Source: Decorospora gaudefroyi (taxonomy: Eukaryota > Ascomycota > Dothideomycetes > Pleosporales > Pleosporaceae). From it: a DNA stretch of 64,000 nucleotides. The position numbers and the translations under genes are program-made. The DNA lies in the NCBI GenBank assembly GCA_010015605.1, contig ML975291.1, positions 105,674-169,673 of the forward strand. Reading direction: 5' to 3'. Within the stretch, counting starts at the first letter, position 1; every line of letters starts with the position of its first letter. Positions 21,801 to 31,960 of this stretch are shown here, one piece after another. Below the pieces are notes generated by a model. The model worked only from the letters and a program-made list of their open reading frames with translations. It was not told where the DNA came from and did no database searches.

Positions 21801-21841
21801 GACCATGGGAGCACGGGGTTGGGGATTTGGAATTGTTGTGA
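18838..21841 (+). CDS. secreted alpha-glucosidase, glycoside hydrolase family 31
   Basis: Six exons: 18838-19069, 19197-19904, 19950-20658, 20710-20917, 20969-21225 and 21280-21841. All five introns have GT...AG ends and the frame is kept throughout. The product is 891 aa, usual for fungal GH31 maltases. A signal peptide is evident (TLTLLHACFLLWTSFIQWTVSA, abbreviated here to its hydrophobic core LLHACFLLW; cleavage near residue 25). GH31 hallmarks are LYGLGEHTDSLRLP, PYWSLGFHQCRFGY, WIDMNEPSNFC with the nucleophile Asp near residue 427, GHWLGDNVSSWDQ with the acid/base Asp near 592, and ADVCGFLNEATEHLCARW. The enzyme releases glucose from the non-reducing ends of maltose and starch oligosaccharides outside the cell or in the wall. 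The C-terminal beta domains are complete. Regulation is unknown; an overlapping upstream ORF could damp translation. Confidence 0.95.
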
Positions 21842-22410
21842 TTTTGAAGTGGCATTGATGAGACTGCGTTCGTCTGACATGCCTTGCTATTATGTAGCTT
21901 AAACCTATAATCTGTTGTTTTTACGATAATTGCTCGCTTTTGGACTCCTGCCTCTTGCTATTGTGGGTGCCGACAGGCAGTATGTGCAGCGATGACGCAC
22001 ACCCGACTAGCGTCGTTCACATCTGCGAATGAAGACCTCGGGAGTTTCTAGCCTCATCTCTTTTCGAACAGAACACGCGCATTGAACTCCCGAGTTTCTT
22101 TACTCCAGTCGAGAAGATGCCGATATACAGACTTTCAAAGATCTGGTGCCCCAACTGTCTGCAGTCTTGCGTCACGATGCGCCTGCCGCTGCAGTCTCTA
22201 CCGTAGCTGTTTGGGTAGCTGTGTCCGCTTCTTCAACAAGTCGTCATTACCATAATGAAGACTTCAAGCTACAACATTGGAGACTACCTGCCTCGCCTTC
22301 TCTCACGTTTTGCATTGTACTTTTCCTTATACACAACATCCTCAACCTGTCCCTAATGCACCTTGCGACTCCGTCGCGCAAGGCCAAAGTATCCTATAAT
22401 TCGACAATCC
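21842..22410. other. intergenic spacer
   Basis: 3' flank of the glucosidase gene and 5' flank of the histidine kinase gene. No other coding region is supported. Confidence 0.5.
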
Positions 22411-25400
22411 ATGGGCTGCTCACATTCAAAGTTGCCGACTCCATATAGTGCACCCTCTGATGAGGGTCGCAATATCGGACTGGATGCCGCCGTCGTTACA
22501 CGACTCAACACTTGCAGCTTGCCCCAGCTACTGGATCAGGACGAGCGACCGACCTTCGTGCTCAATATGGACGACTACGCCAAGGAAAACGGACATCCAA
22601 TTCGGCCTATGTTCTGCAATAAAGCATTGAGAGAGCAAGAGCAACTGCTGGACAGGGTTTTGACCGCTCCTCCTCACGACCCAGATCCCCAGAGCGGCAA
22701 TGCAAAGCATGAGGATTTTCAGACTTGGGCAACAGGTAGTCTTATCTTCGCCTCTTCTCAAAACGCCTAGAACTAATTGATCCCAAGTCATCAGCAGATA
22801 CGGCGATTCAAGAGATATATATCCGCTCACGCTTCAGTACAACAACTTGCTTTGGACTGCCTTCAGTATCTATCCAAATTGGAGGATAATCAGCGCCCAT
22901 GAGGTATTCCAAACCTTAGACCCCGCGACAATAGATCCGCCATCTACATCGGCACCAGTAAGCGAAATAAGGACGACTAAATCTGCATACGAGACGGAAG
23001 AACGATCGAAAGTTTTAGCATCTGCTGCGGCAATTCCGACAGAAGAGATTCTTCCCGACGTACAGCAACCAAAGTTTCCACCTGTCTTTCTCGGCAAGGA
23101 CAGGGATAATTTTCCTCCTAAAAGAGCCTCGTCCGTAACATTGTTAACACCGGATTCTTGTGTGCCAGACTGGACCGCGCCTCACCCGAAAGGTGTCCTC
23201 TCGGATCACCTCAGGTTCGTAAGGCAGATAGACTGGGCAAGCACCCCATTAGGGCCCATGGAAAAATGGTCACTCCAGTTTCGAGAGATCGTTTGCTTGG
23301 TGATGCGGAACCCTCATCCATCAAGCGTTTTTTAGGGAGAAGACTTGACCATGCTCTATAACGAAGCCTATAGGGACGATGTAACTGGAGACAAGCACCC
23401 TGCACTGATGGGTACTGGCTTCTCAGGACCTTTCGGCGAGATGTGGCATAAAGTTGGTCCTATAATCCGTGCGTGCGCTCGAACAGGACACAGCATGCTC
23501 ACGCACAACCAACCATTGCCCATCATGCGGTACGGATACATGGAGGAATCCTTCTTTACGTGGTCTTTTGTAAGCATTTCTTGACTTCTGATCGACTTTA
23601 GGAGCGCAACGCTCACTTCAGAACAGGTCCCGGTGTTTGGAGGTACGGAGCGCATACTGGGCTGTAAGTAATATCGATGCGCACATTAATATGTCTCTAT
23701 ACACAAGCGGGGCCTCTTGGTACCCCGGTGGGTCAATCTTGCAACTGGTTTCGAAATCTTGTCTTCCTTCGACTAGGACAGCTTTGCTAACGCACAAATC
23801 GAATGTAGTCTACTTGAATGCTTTCGACACAACTGTTGAGTCGATAAGCAGCAGAAGAATGGGGCTATTGCGATACCTAGGCGAATGTCTAAATGCAACA
23901 CGGACTGTCAAAGAGTTCTGGGGAAGAGTACTGGAGGGCCTCATACACAACGATTACGACGTACCATTGGCGCTGTTGTATTCCGTTTCCGACTCCGAAG
24001 ATGCTGACAACAGCTCGTGTCACTCCTCAAACAGCATTCCGATTTCCACCAGATCGTGCATTCTCGAAGGATCGGTTGGTGTTCCGCGAGGACATGCAAT
24101 CTCACCAGAAGAGTTTTCCCTGAACAAGACCGACGATCCGCTGATCTTGGCGTTCATAGAAGCTATGCAGACAGTTGAGCCAAAAATGTTAGAAATGAAG
24201 AATGGCACGCTTCCGGAGTCGCTCCTGGAGGGGATTGAGTGGAGAGGTTATGGAGATCCATGCAGAGAGGCCATAATTCTTCCACTCCGACCAACGAACG
24301 CAGACAACGTATGCGCTTTACTGTTACTCGGAATCAATCCGCGAAGAGCCTACGATCAAGAATACAGGTCTTTTACAGCCATGCTCAACAGGCAGATCGC
24401 CACGTCTTTGGCTTCTGTACTGTTGTTTGAAGATGAGATGCGGCGGACTAGACACGCAGCGCAAGTAGCTGCACTGCAGCAGGAAAGTCTCTCCCTGCAA
24501 CTCCAACTGCAGACGAATCGCATGCGCAGAATGACGGAGTTTTCCCCTTTGGGCATGTTTTTGGTTGACCCAAATGGTCGCGTAGTGGAAGCAAACGAGC
24601 GTTATTTTGAGATGACTGGACACCCACGCGATCTCGACAAGACCGAGCCATTCTCGTGGTTGGAGCTATGCCAAGATAGGAGTAAAGAAGTAGTGATGGA
24701 CATGTGGTATTCGATGGTCGAGACACGCAGCCCGACAAGTCGTGAGGTCCAGCTCAATTGCTCAGACGTTCACCCACGAGACTTCAATGGCGAGCCTATC
24801 GATTACTGGGCCCTTGTGTCTGGTCAAGCTGAGATAACCCCAGAAGGGGAGCTTCTTTCTTTCATGGGAAGTCTCGCGGATATTTCACACCTCAAATGGG
24901 CGCAAGGATTGCAGGAGCGGAGACTACGAGAAGCGGAAGAATCCAAACGCCAGCAGAACGAGTTCATCGACATCACCTCGCATGAGATGAGGAATCCTCT
25001 TTCCGCCATTCTGATTTGTGCAGATGACATCAGAGATACCTTGACACATCATACATTTATTGGTGACGATGACTCGGTGGCCAAAGAGTGCATCGAAGCA
25101 GCGAACAATATCGCGCTCTGCGTTCAACACCAAAAGGCGATCGTGGACGACATTCTTACTGTCTCGAAGCTGAACTCGCACCTTCTACACATCACTCCAG
25201 TGCCTGCACAACCACTGATCATAGTTCAACGATCTATGGCTATGTTCCGTCCAGAAGTGCAGGCCAAGGGTATCAAGATCGAATTCGTCACGCATGACAC
25301 GCTTCAACATCTCGGTATCGATTGGGTAATGCTAGACCCCAGTAGGCTTCTCCAGATCCTCGTCAACCTCATCACCAATGCCATCAAGTTTACTCAAAAT

Positions 25401-26417
25401 TCGCCAAAACGCATCATCACCGTGCAGGTCTGTGCCAGCGCAGACAACCCCGATTTCAATTTACCCACAGGATTTCAGTTTATTCCACCGCGGAACACGC
25501 CTGTAAATTTTGCCAACGGAGAAGGTTGGGGCTCCGGTCAGCTCATTTACCTTGGTATTGAGGTCCAAGATACTGGAGTTGGGCTTTCATCCGAGGAGAA
25601 AGCTCTGCTGTTTGAGAAGTTTGCACAGGCCTCACCACGGACGCACGTGGAGTATGGTGGCAGTAGTCTTGGCCTCTTCATATCACGTCAACTCGTTGAA
25701 CTTCATGGGGGCCAGATCGGTGTTACATCCGAAGCCGGGGTTGGCAGTACCTTCGGCTTTTACTTGCAGTGTAGACGCATGCTGCCGAAAAGTCATAATC
25801 AGCATCACAACTCACCTGAGCAATCTATGGTAGCTAAGCAGGCTATAATTTCCCGGAACACCGCTTCGATCGTGGCCGAATCTAAGGAGAAGCCGTCTAA
25901 GCCCGGCGTACCGCCGCCTACCATGAGAGACAAAGAGGAAAACGCAAAAGAATGCATGAACACAAGCACCGACGAGCGCAACAAAGATAGCCTACTCCAC
26001 GTCCTCGTTGTGGAAGACAACATGGTAAACCAAAAAGTCCTGACCAAGCAACTCATCAAAGAAGGCTGCATTGTTAGCACAGCCGACAACGGCGTGTACG
26101 CCCTGCAGCATCTCGAGAAGACGCGCTTCCGTGCCACCGACGGTATACCGCTCACTATCATCCTCATGGATTGCGAGATGCCGGAGATGGATGGACTCAC
26201 CTGCTGCAGAAAGATTCGGGAGATGGAACAACGTAGGGAGGTCACTGATCATGTTCCTATCATTGCCGTCACGGCGAATATTAGAGGCGGGCAAATTGAG
26301 ACAGCCAAGGAGAGTGGCATGGATGAGGTCATTGGAAAACCGTTCCGGATACCAGATCTTTTGGCGAAGATGCGGGCGTTGTTGAAGAGGCTGGAGGAGA
26401 AGAAGGAGGAGGACTAA
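22411..26417 (+). CDS. hybrid histidine kinase interrupted by an in-frame TAG
   Basis: Four-exon model: 22411-22735, 22815-23569, 23627-23663 and 23809-26417 (1,242 codons including the stop). The protein starts MGCSHSK, an N-myristoylation plus palmitoylation motif. In order it has a family-typical N-terminal region (DWASTPLGPMEKWSLQFREI), a GAF-like region around codons 390-550, a PAS domain (FSPLGMFLVDPNGRVVEANE), HisKA with phospho-His in DITSHEMRNPLSA, and an HATPase with N-box NLITNAIKF and G1 DTGVGL. A receiver domain closes it, with phospho-Asp in ILMDCEMPEMDG and Lys in IGKPF. Such sensors phosphorylate Ypd1-type carriers in osmotic, oxidative or light signalling. Oddities: codon 282 (23333-23335) is TAG between HPSSVF and GEDLTMLYNEAYR, where relatives have Trp, and the second ATP-binding Gly box reads GSSLGL rather than GSGLGL. 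The first intron needs a late acceptor (22814) to keep frame. It may be a recent pseudogene or a base error. Confidence 0.82.
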
Positions 26418-26782
26418 AGCAGGAGTGCTTCTCGCCTGATGGTTGTGCCGCGCGGCGTATCGGGTTGGTCTTGCTCGGGGACAAGCCGTTAGACCTATGC
26501 TTCCTATCCTTTTTCAAAATATCGAAACATTAACGTCATGATATTCTCACTCATGCGACATCAGTGCTAACTACCATGAAATTAGCCTAGTTTCGGGGCA
26601 CTTTCAAATGCTATAGCCGTATTGCGTCAGAGGCTGCGTGCTACATTTCACTACATTTTGTTTGAGTAACTTGTAAGTCTCACATATTGAAGCTGGGAAG
26701 TGTTTATGGTGTTCTGAGATATGGTATTTCATTGCGTTAGTACACTGAAATCTTTCTGGTTGCTACATAATGCCTTCATTCA
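26418..26782. other. A/T-rich intergenic spacer
   Basis: Shared 3' region of two convergent genes, A/T-richer than its surroundings. No gene seen. Confidence 0.5.
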
Positions 26783-27322
26783 CTACTGCTCCCTGGCCTT
26801 GAAGTGGTCGGGGAGGAGGTAGCCGGGGCTGGATGGATATGTTAGCGGCAATCTCTTCACTTCAATGTCGTTTACTTACTTGGGTTTGGCATCCATCGTC
26901 GTCCACTTCCTCTTCTTCCTTGGCGCCGACATGTCCTCGTCTTCATCCTCACCCTCATCTCCCTCGCCATCCTTCTGGGGGCCGCCGACAGGGAGGTGCA
27001 GCTGTTGGAGTTGGAGGCGTGCATTCTCCTCCTTGAGATTCGAAATCTCCTCCGCGTCGGCGGCCCTCTGTGCGGCATCGGCCTTTGCCTGGGCGGCGTA
27101 TTCCTTGCTTATCTTGATGAGCTTTTTGTCGTGCCAGGCTTGAAGCCTTTTCTCGGCGTTGCTGAGCTTGGCTCGGAGCCGGCCGCTCTCCTTTTCGGAC
27201 TCCCGCAACTCCTCGTCGTTCGTGAATTCGTGATTGGCCCTCTCGGCCTCAAACAGGTCCCGCCAGTACTCGACTTCTTCCTCAAGCCACTCGATCTTCT
27301 CCTCAAGCTCCTCGATCTTCAT
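26783..27322 (-). CDS. small coiled-coil protein
   Basis: Two exons on the minus strand, 27322-26880 and 26828-26783. The 51-bp intron (GTAAGT, CTAAC, CCAG) replaces an immediate stop with the tail NPGYLLPDHFKAREQ. The product is 162 aa. Residues 1-115 form a nearly unbroken Glu/Lys/Leu/Ala coiled coil (KIEELEEKIEWLEEEVEYW onward). An acidic run (GEGDEGEDEDEDMSA) and a basic KKRKW patch follow, the latter a possible nuclear signal. No catalytic domain is visible. I do not recognise the family; a structural or chromatin-associated role is only suggested by composition. Confidence 0.72.
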
Positions 27323-28111
27323 GTCCTTCGTCTACTCTTCGGCTTCTGTAGAGGAATCCATTGGATTCGTCGTCGTGGGATGAGGGAGGGGGGTTATGTT
27401 GATGGCAAGTAAAGCTGGCGGTAGAATCTGATTTCGTGACGGAGAGGTTAAAGAAGAGATTTGTAAGTAGTCAGTGAGCGTGACTTGTGTGCAATCGCAA
27501 TCGCACTAGCCGGATAAGGACTGCAAACGAAGTGACGCAGGATTGACGACCCCGCTATCGCTGCGTTTGCCTTGAGAGAAGCAGGGGCGGAGGCTCTCGC
27601 GAAGCTATAGCGGTCTGTGAGCGGTCTCGTGTCGAGCATCTGCGGAGTCAAGATGTCGCGTTGTGCTCGAACGAGTCGAGGTATACGCGCTCTGAAGATG
27701 CATTACAGTGCCTTTAGAAACTACAGAAACGGGGTTGCTGGCACAGTCACTGAGCTAAGAAGATGCCAGCGGCATACATGTAGATGGATGGTGTACTTTG
27801 AATTGTGGAGTCAGACGTATACCTACATTTCCGGCGTCCATCGCGAGACAACGGTAGGCGCTCTAACTTAATTCCACTCTTGTATAAACCTTTGAGCAAT
27901 TTATCTGTTACGTATCATACATATCGGTGATCCACTAACATAACTATATGAGACGTCATCGGCTGTGCGCGCTTCTACACGGTTCCACGCCACCTCGTCT
28001 TCACCCTCACCTTCACCTCCGATCGGCCACCGTGACGCTCCTGCCGCAACAAGGCAGCAGGCAGCGCTCACGTGCACGCTAATTTAGCGTCTGTGCCAAG
28101 CTCCCAGGCCA

Positions 28112-28119
28112 TATATAAT
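28112..28119 (+). promoter_or_regulatory. TATA box of an unassigned transcription unit
   Basis: TATATAAT followed by a CT-rich leader (28120-28160) looks like a genuine Pol II promoter. No ATG-initiated protein of credible length follows; a Cys-containing frame at 28374-28688 lies downstream. Confidence 0.35.
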
Positions 28120-29609
28120 CTGCTCCCTCGCTCTCTCTCCTACTCTTCTTCTTTACAACACACCTCCCACTCCAGGCCCCCCGCAAAGTTACTGTCGGTA
28201 ACATTACGGTTGGACTCCGTTGCCGGGATTCTGAGGCCACGTTTGTGGTACCTTTGCGGCTGGAATGGGTTGAATTCTTGGACGACCGAACGACTCAGCG
28301 ACCTCTGCCGATGCTCAGAAACCATACACTACCTGGGAAATGCGCACACACCACATTTACCTGGGTGGTCTGAGTCACGCAGAGGTATTGCTCCTCTCAA
28401 CAGGAGACGCTGACGACTTCAGCCCGGCTGGGGGATATTCGTTATCCTTCTGCTGGGTTCTGTCCGCCAGGGTGTCTTCCTGAGCAAACCGATCCGCAAC
28501 TGCTCAACCAGTTGCGCGCTACTGGGAAGACATCCGACAGTGTTATTGCGATCAGCAAAGACGGGTCAAAAGGCTGTCTTTGTGACGTTGTCTTCCGTTC
28601 CCTGACCTCCCACTGCGCACGATATGTCACTGGGGGTTTCTCTGGGATGATTCGTCATCTTGGGTTACTTGCCGGCACGGCAGCGTAAGGAAGTTCTCTC
28701 TGACGGCATTACGGAAGTTCTCTTTGAGGATGGCTTTCGTTGTCGGTCTCGAGACATGCGAGTAACGGGAGCTACTCTCGCGCTCACAAGTTAGGGAGTG
28801 TATGCCCGCTTATCTCATACACCCGGCTGAATCGGCAGCTGGTCCATCTTTTTTCATTGACTTCAAGGCCTTGCTGCCGGGGGTTGAGGAAGATTGTCTT
28901 TCTATATGTGCTATCTCGTTGACTCTCACATCGTGTTTATATACCTCCCAGTCTCTTCTCAAGATGGAAGCAAATTTTTCGAGAGCGATTAAAGGCTGTC
29001 ATGTGCATTGTTATTTTACACTTGTTGGGGAGCTCCGTGTCATCCACCTGTCCCTAAATGTCCCTACGTTTTCTTCATTCCAGCTTTTCTCACAGCTTTC
29101 GTCACGGCTTTCAAACTCCATGCAACCGCTCATATTTTAGTGCCACGTAAACACGTAGCCGCCACAACAGCCAGGTGTGTCGTACGTTATCCTACTACCT
29201 CGCTTCTCATGAATAGGAAGACGTGTCTAGACATCTCGCGGCGGATGGGTGTGAAGTAACGATTGAAAACAACGGCCCAGAGGCGGTACCACAGTAGGTG
29301 CAAGTCAAAAGTTCTGCATGCTGCCTCAAGCTCTGACGTCTTGCGCACACAAAGCAACCATTAATAGTAGAAAAGCTGTCTGTGTTCAAATCTTCTAACA
29401 GTCGAGCCTTGTCTTCCTCATTTCCCCCAGACCAAAGGCTAGACTTGCACGCGACGCATCCGCAAAGTAAACGCGACTACCACATAGTGTGGCATACTGC
29501 TATGCCCAGCGTAGAGAGAATACGGTTTGACCGGCAAGTATTAGATAGGGAGAGAAGATGACTTGAAGTAGTACCTAGCTGAAGAGGAGTCGGTACGTAC
29601 CTAGCCCTT

Positions 29610-29830
29610 GTCTGCGATGTTGCGATAGCGCAGCACTAGTAACACCTACCGGTACCGTACCTAGTAGGTGTTCGCGCGCGCGCGCAGGACATTGCAGCAC
29701 TACCGGTAGTATTGGCATATTGCAGCAGTAGTAACAGGTGTGCGCGCGCGCAGGGACATTGCAGCACCAGTATTGCGATTGTCGCGATGTTGCAGCACCA
29801 GACTTGTGTTCGCGGTAGTTTAGTGGCTGG
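29610..29830. repeat. imperfect GC-repeat cluster
   Basis: Three to four degenerate copies of a unit containing (CG)n followed by CAGGACATTGCAGCAC, best seen at 29666-29700 and 29736-29767, with related pieces at 29615 and 29788. An 8-bp inverted pair ACACCTAC / GTAGGTGT (29642-29649 and 29664-29671) could form a hairpin. Confidence 0.6.
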
Positions 29831-30977
29831 TGCTCGCAGCGCGCGCACGCGCTCATTGGATGATTAGAGCCATTCAAAAAACGCCCTGCAGATCACACAG
29901 CCCCACACCTATGCCCATTCTTTCGGCACACAACATCCGTCGGAAACCAAGTTCGTTATCAAACCAAACGCAGGGCACGATACGCCATATACGCACGATA
30001 AGGCCACCTGCTTGAAGATCTGTCGTGCGCGTATCTGCGCACACGCATCTTGTAGCTATATACTCCGTAACCGTTGTGGTAGTGGTATACCAACAAAACA
30101 AAAACGTGTCTATATACCTAGCTCCTGCTCCCCTTCGCCAGCCAAACCCTGATTATTACTTGTCTTTGCTCATCAACCTGGACCTATACACAGTATGTAC
30201 GTATGTTTTCCGTCGCCAAGATTTACCCCTACATTACATGGCGTGACTTTCCCATGTGGGTAAGTCCTAAAGCGGAGTCCTGGTATGGCGATCAGTGCAT
30301 TCTGCCCTCTACGCTAAGGGGTGCCGGGGACTTGGCGATGGTTGATCGTGCAGCACCGCACCGTTCTTTCTTTGTCGAGGTCATATAGGGAATGCCGCTG
30401 TACGCTAGGAATCCCCAAGCTGTTTATTTGGTCCACTCTACGACTTACTCAGCGCGGCTGAGCCGGTAGCGAAATGTGGATGTTGTGGTATGATGGGGTC
30501 GTGAGCATGTGCTGTCAGTAGTGTGTTGGAAAGAGCGGTGGTGATGGATGTGGTGCACCTCGGAACTTAAGCCCGTAATCATGGTACACGATTTCGTGCT
30601 AGCGAGTAGCGCATACCGAGTGTTTCAGGCAGCGTGGCGCAGCGATAGGTAGATTGGGAAATTGAGGGAACGGGTAGCTCGGCACCCCACGTGACATCAG
30701 CCAACTTGGAGGCGACAACTCTGAAGGGGGCAGTAAAGGTGGAGGGTGAGGAATGAACGCTGAGGGCTGTGGTATGTAAACAGGATGTGAGCACATTTGG
30801 GTATTCAGTCACACATTGTAGTATACTGGAATTGATATGATGGATGATCTCTACGTGATAGAAAGACTCGTCATCTGTCCAGCTCAACACCAATGTATAC
30901 TGGTGGAGCGCTTGCTTTCGAAGCTATGGGCAGGCGAGATACTGAACGTACATACTGGGGTATAGAAAACGTATTTT

Positions 30978-31008
30978 GGGGGGTTGGGGGGGGGTTGGGG
31001 GTTGGGGG
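30978..31008 (+). repeat. G-quadruplex-forming tract
   Basis: Four G runs of 6, 9, 5 and 5 separated only by TT (30978-31008), with a further GGG at 31014. This satisfies the standard G4 pattern. It lies about 320 bases past the stop of the minus-strand gene at 31325, so in that gene's sense direction it is C-rich. Confidence 0.8.
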
Positions 31009-31324
31009 TTATTGGGTAAAGCGATTGGTGCCACGCTCCAGCACTTGGAGATGGTCAAGAAAGGAAAGGGTAGTGAGCTGGTGTGAGGAGAGTGCTGTAT
31101 GTTGGTCATCTCCTCCGTATCCTTGACTTTGTCGCCGGCTTTGGTGCTGGAATAGTGATGAACAAGGCCAATGATGCCCCGTTGCCATGGAGTGGTTGAC
31201 CTCCGAAATGTATAAACAGTGGAAAGGGATGTGATGGCGACTGTTTCCTTCTTGTCCGCGTCCGTGTGCGAGCAGATTGCCTGCGTTGGTTTGGCTGTAG
31301 TCGTCTTTGTCGGCGTCTAGCGAG

Positions 31325-31960
31325 TCAACTGCCACCGACTGACGTAGCCTGACCAGGAGAGTATTCACCCCTTCGACGAGCTTCATTGCGAATCAGCTTC
31401 TCAACGTGCTGATCGGCCTCGGCTCGCTTCACGCCAGCGGTGAGGTAACCACCAACCTCATCCTCGAGCTCCAGGGGAGTGACTGCTCCTGGACTGGCTA
31501 AAGGCTCTAGTCGAGGGCTCGTAGGCTTCGGTCCCACACCCCGGTGCTGGCGGCCAGTGTTGGCAAGGAGTTGTTGCTGGTAGAGATACATCTGCCTCTG
31601 GACCTCATACTGTCTGGTGCTTGATCGAGGCGATGGGGGCGAGTACGGACTGTCCGGGGCAGCGGCTGGCGTGTTTCCTTGACTGGAGCCTTGGGATGAA
31701 GCATAGTTGGCAGGGTGGAAGCGAGGAAGTGAAGGAAGCCTTAGATGCGCAGCGGGACCGTTGTTGCTGGCTTGGCGTTGATTCATAGCTGGCCGACGTC
31801 GAGCTTGTGAAGGGATATCGAGAGGCTGAGATCTGGGCGAGAGAGGCGAGCTGATGGAAGGCATGTTACGGTCGGCTGTTCGAGGAGACATATTTTGAGA
31901 CGAGGTATCCGGTCTAAAGACTACTCGCGAGAGGGAGGGCGAAGTCGGCGGGGATCTCAT
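31325..31960 (-). CDS. uncharacterised Ser/Pro-rich protein
   Basis: Single-exon frame of 211 aa starting at ATG 31960, preceded on its own strand by a leader that contains a TATAT sequence near 32020. Most of the protein is disordered: Ser-Pro and Arg-rich repeats (SPSLSRVVFRP, SSPLSPRSQPLDIP) rich in proline-directed kinase sites, then a Gln/Tyr patch (EVQRQMYLYQQQLLAN). The final ~50 residues look folded (LELEDEVGGYLTAG, then EADQHVEKLIRNEARRRGEY). Proteins with this closing helix occur as hypotheticals in other ascomycetes, to my recollection. No enzymatic motif, signal peptide or membrane segment is visible. Confidence 0.65.
   Translation of the reverse strand: MRSPPTSPSLSRVVFRPDTSSQNMSPRTADRNMPSISSPLSPRSQPLDIPSQARRRPAMNQRQASNNGPAAHLRLPSLPRFHPANYASSQGSSQGNTPAAAPDSPYSPPSPRSSTRQYEVQRQMYLYQQQLLANTGRQHRGVGPKPTSPRLEPLASPGAVTPLELEDEVGGYLTAGVKRAEADQHVEKLIRNEARRRGEYSPGQATSVGGS

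Larger units (their letters stand above)
27323..31324. other. 4-kb gene-poor spacer with repeats
   Basis: No confident gene. It contains a TATA-led segment with an open but ATG-poor frame (28112-28688), a GC-repeat cluster (29610-29830), one TACTCCGTA copy (30061) and a G-run tract (30978-31008). The mixed short frames show no family resemblance. Confidence 0.4.

Noticed and set aside
23300..23335. Splice acceptor at the TTTTTTAG before GGAGAA in the kinase gene
   Set aside because: No donor could remove the TAG without deleting the conserved MRNPHPS block or leaving an intron under 40 bases.
28802..29140. 112-codon ATG frame (MPAYLIHPAESAAG)
   Set aside because: Possible remnant near the TATA-led segment, but with no domain, leader or splice support; noted only as part of that uncertain region.
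30620..30690. tRNA-like A-box (GTGGCGCAGCG)
   Set aside because: No matching B-box or cloverleaf at the right distance.
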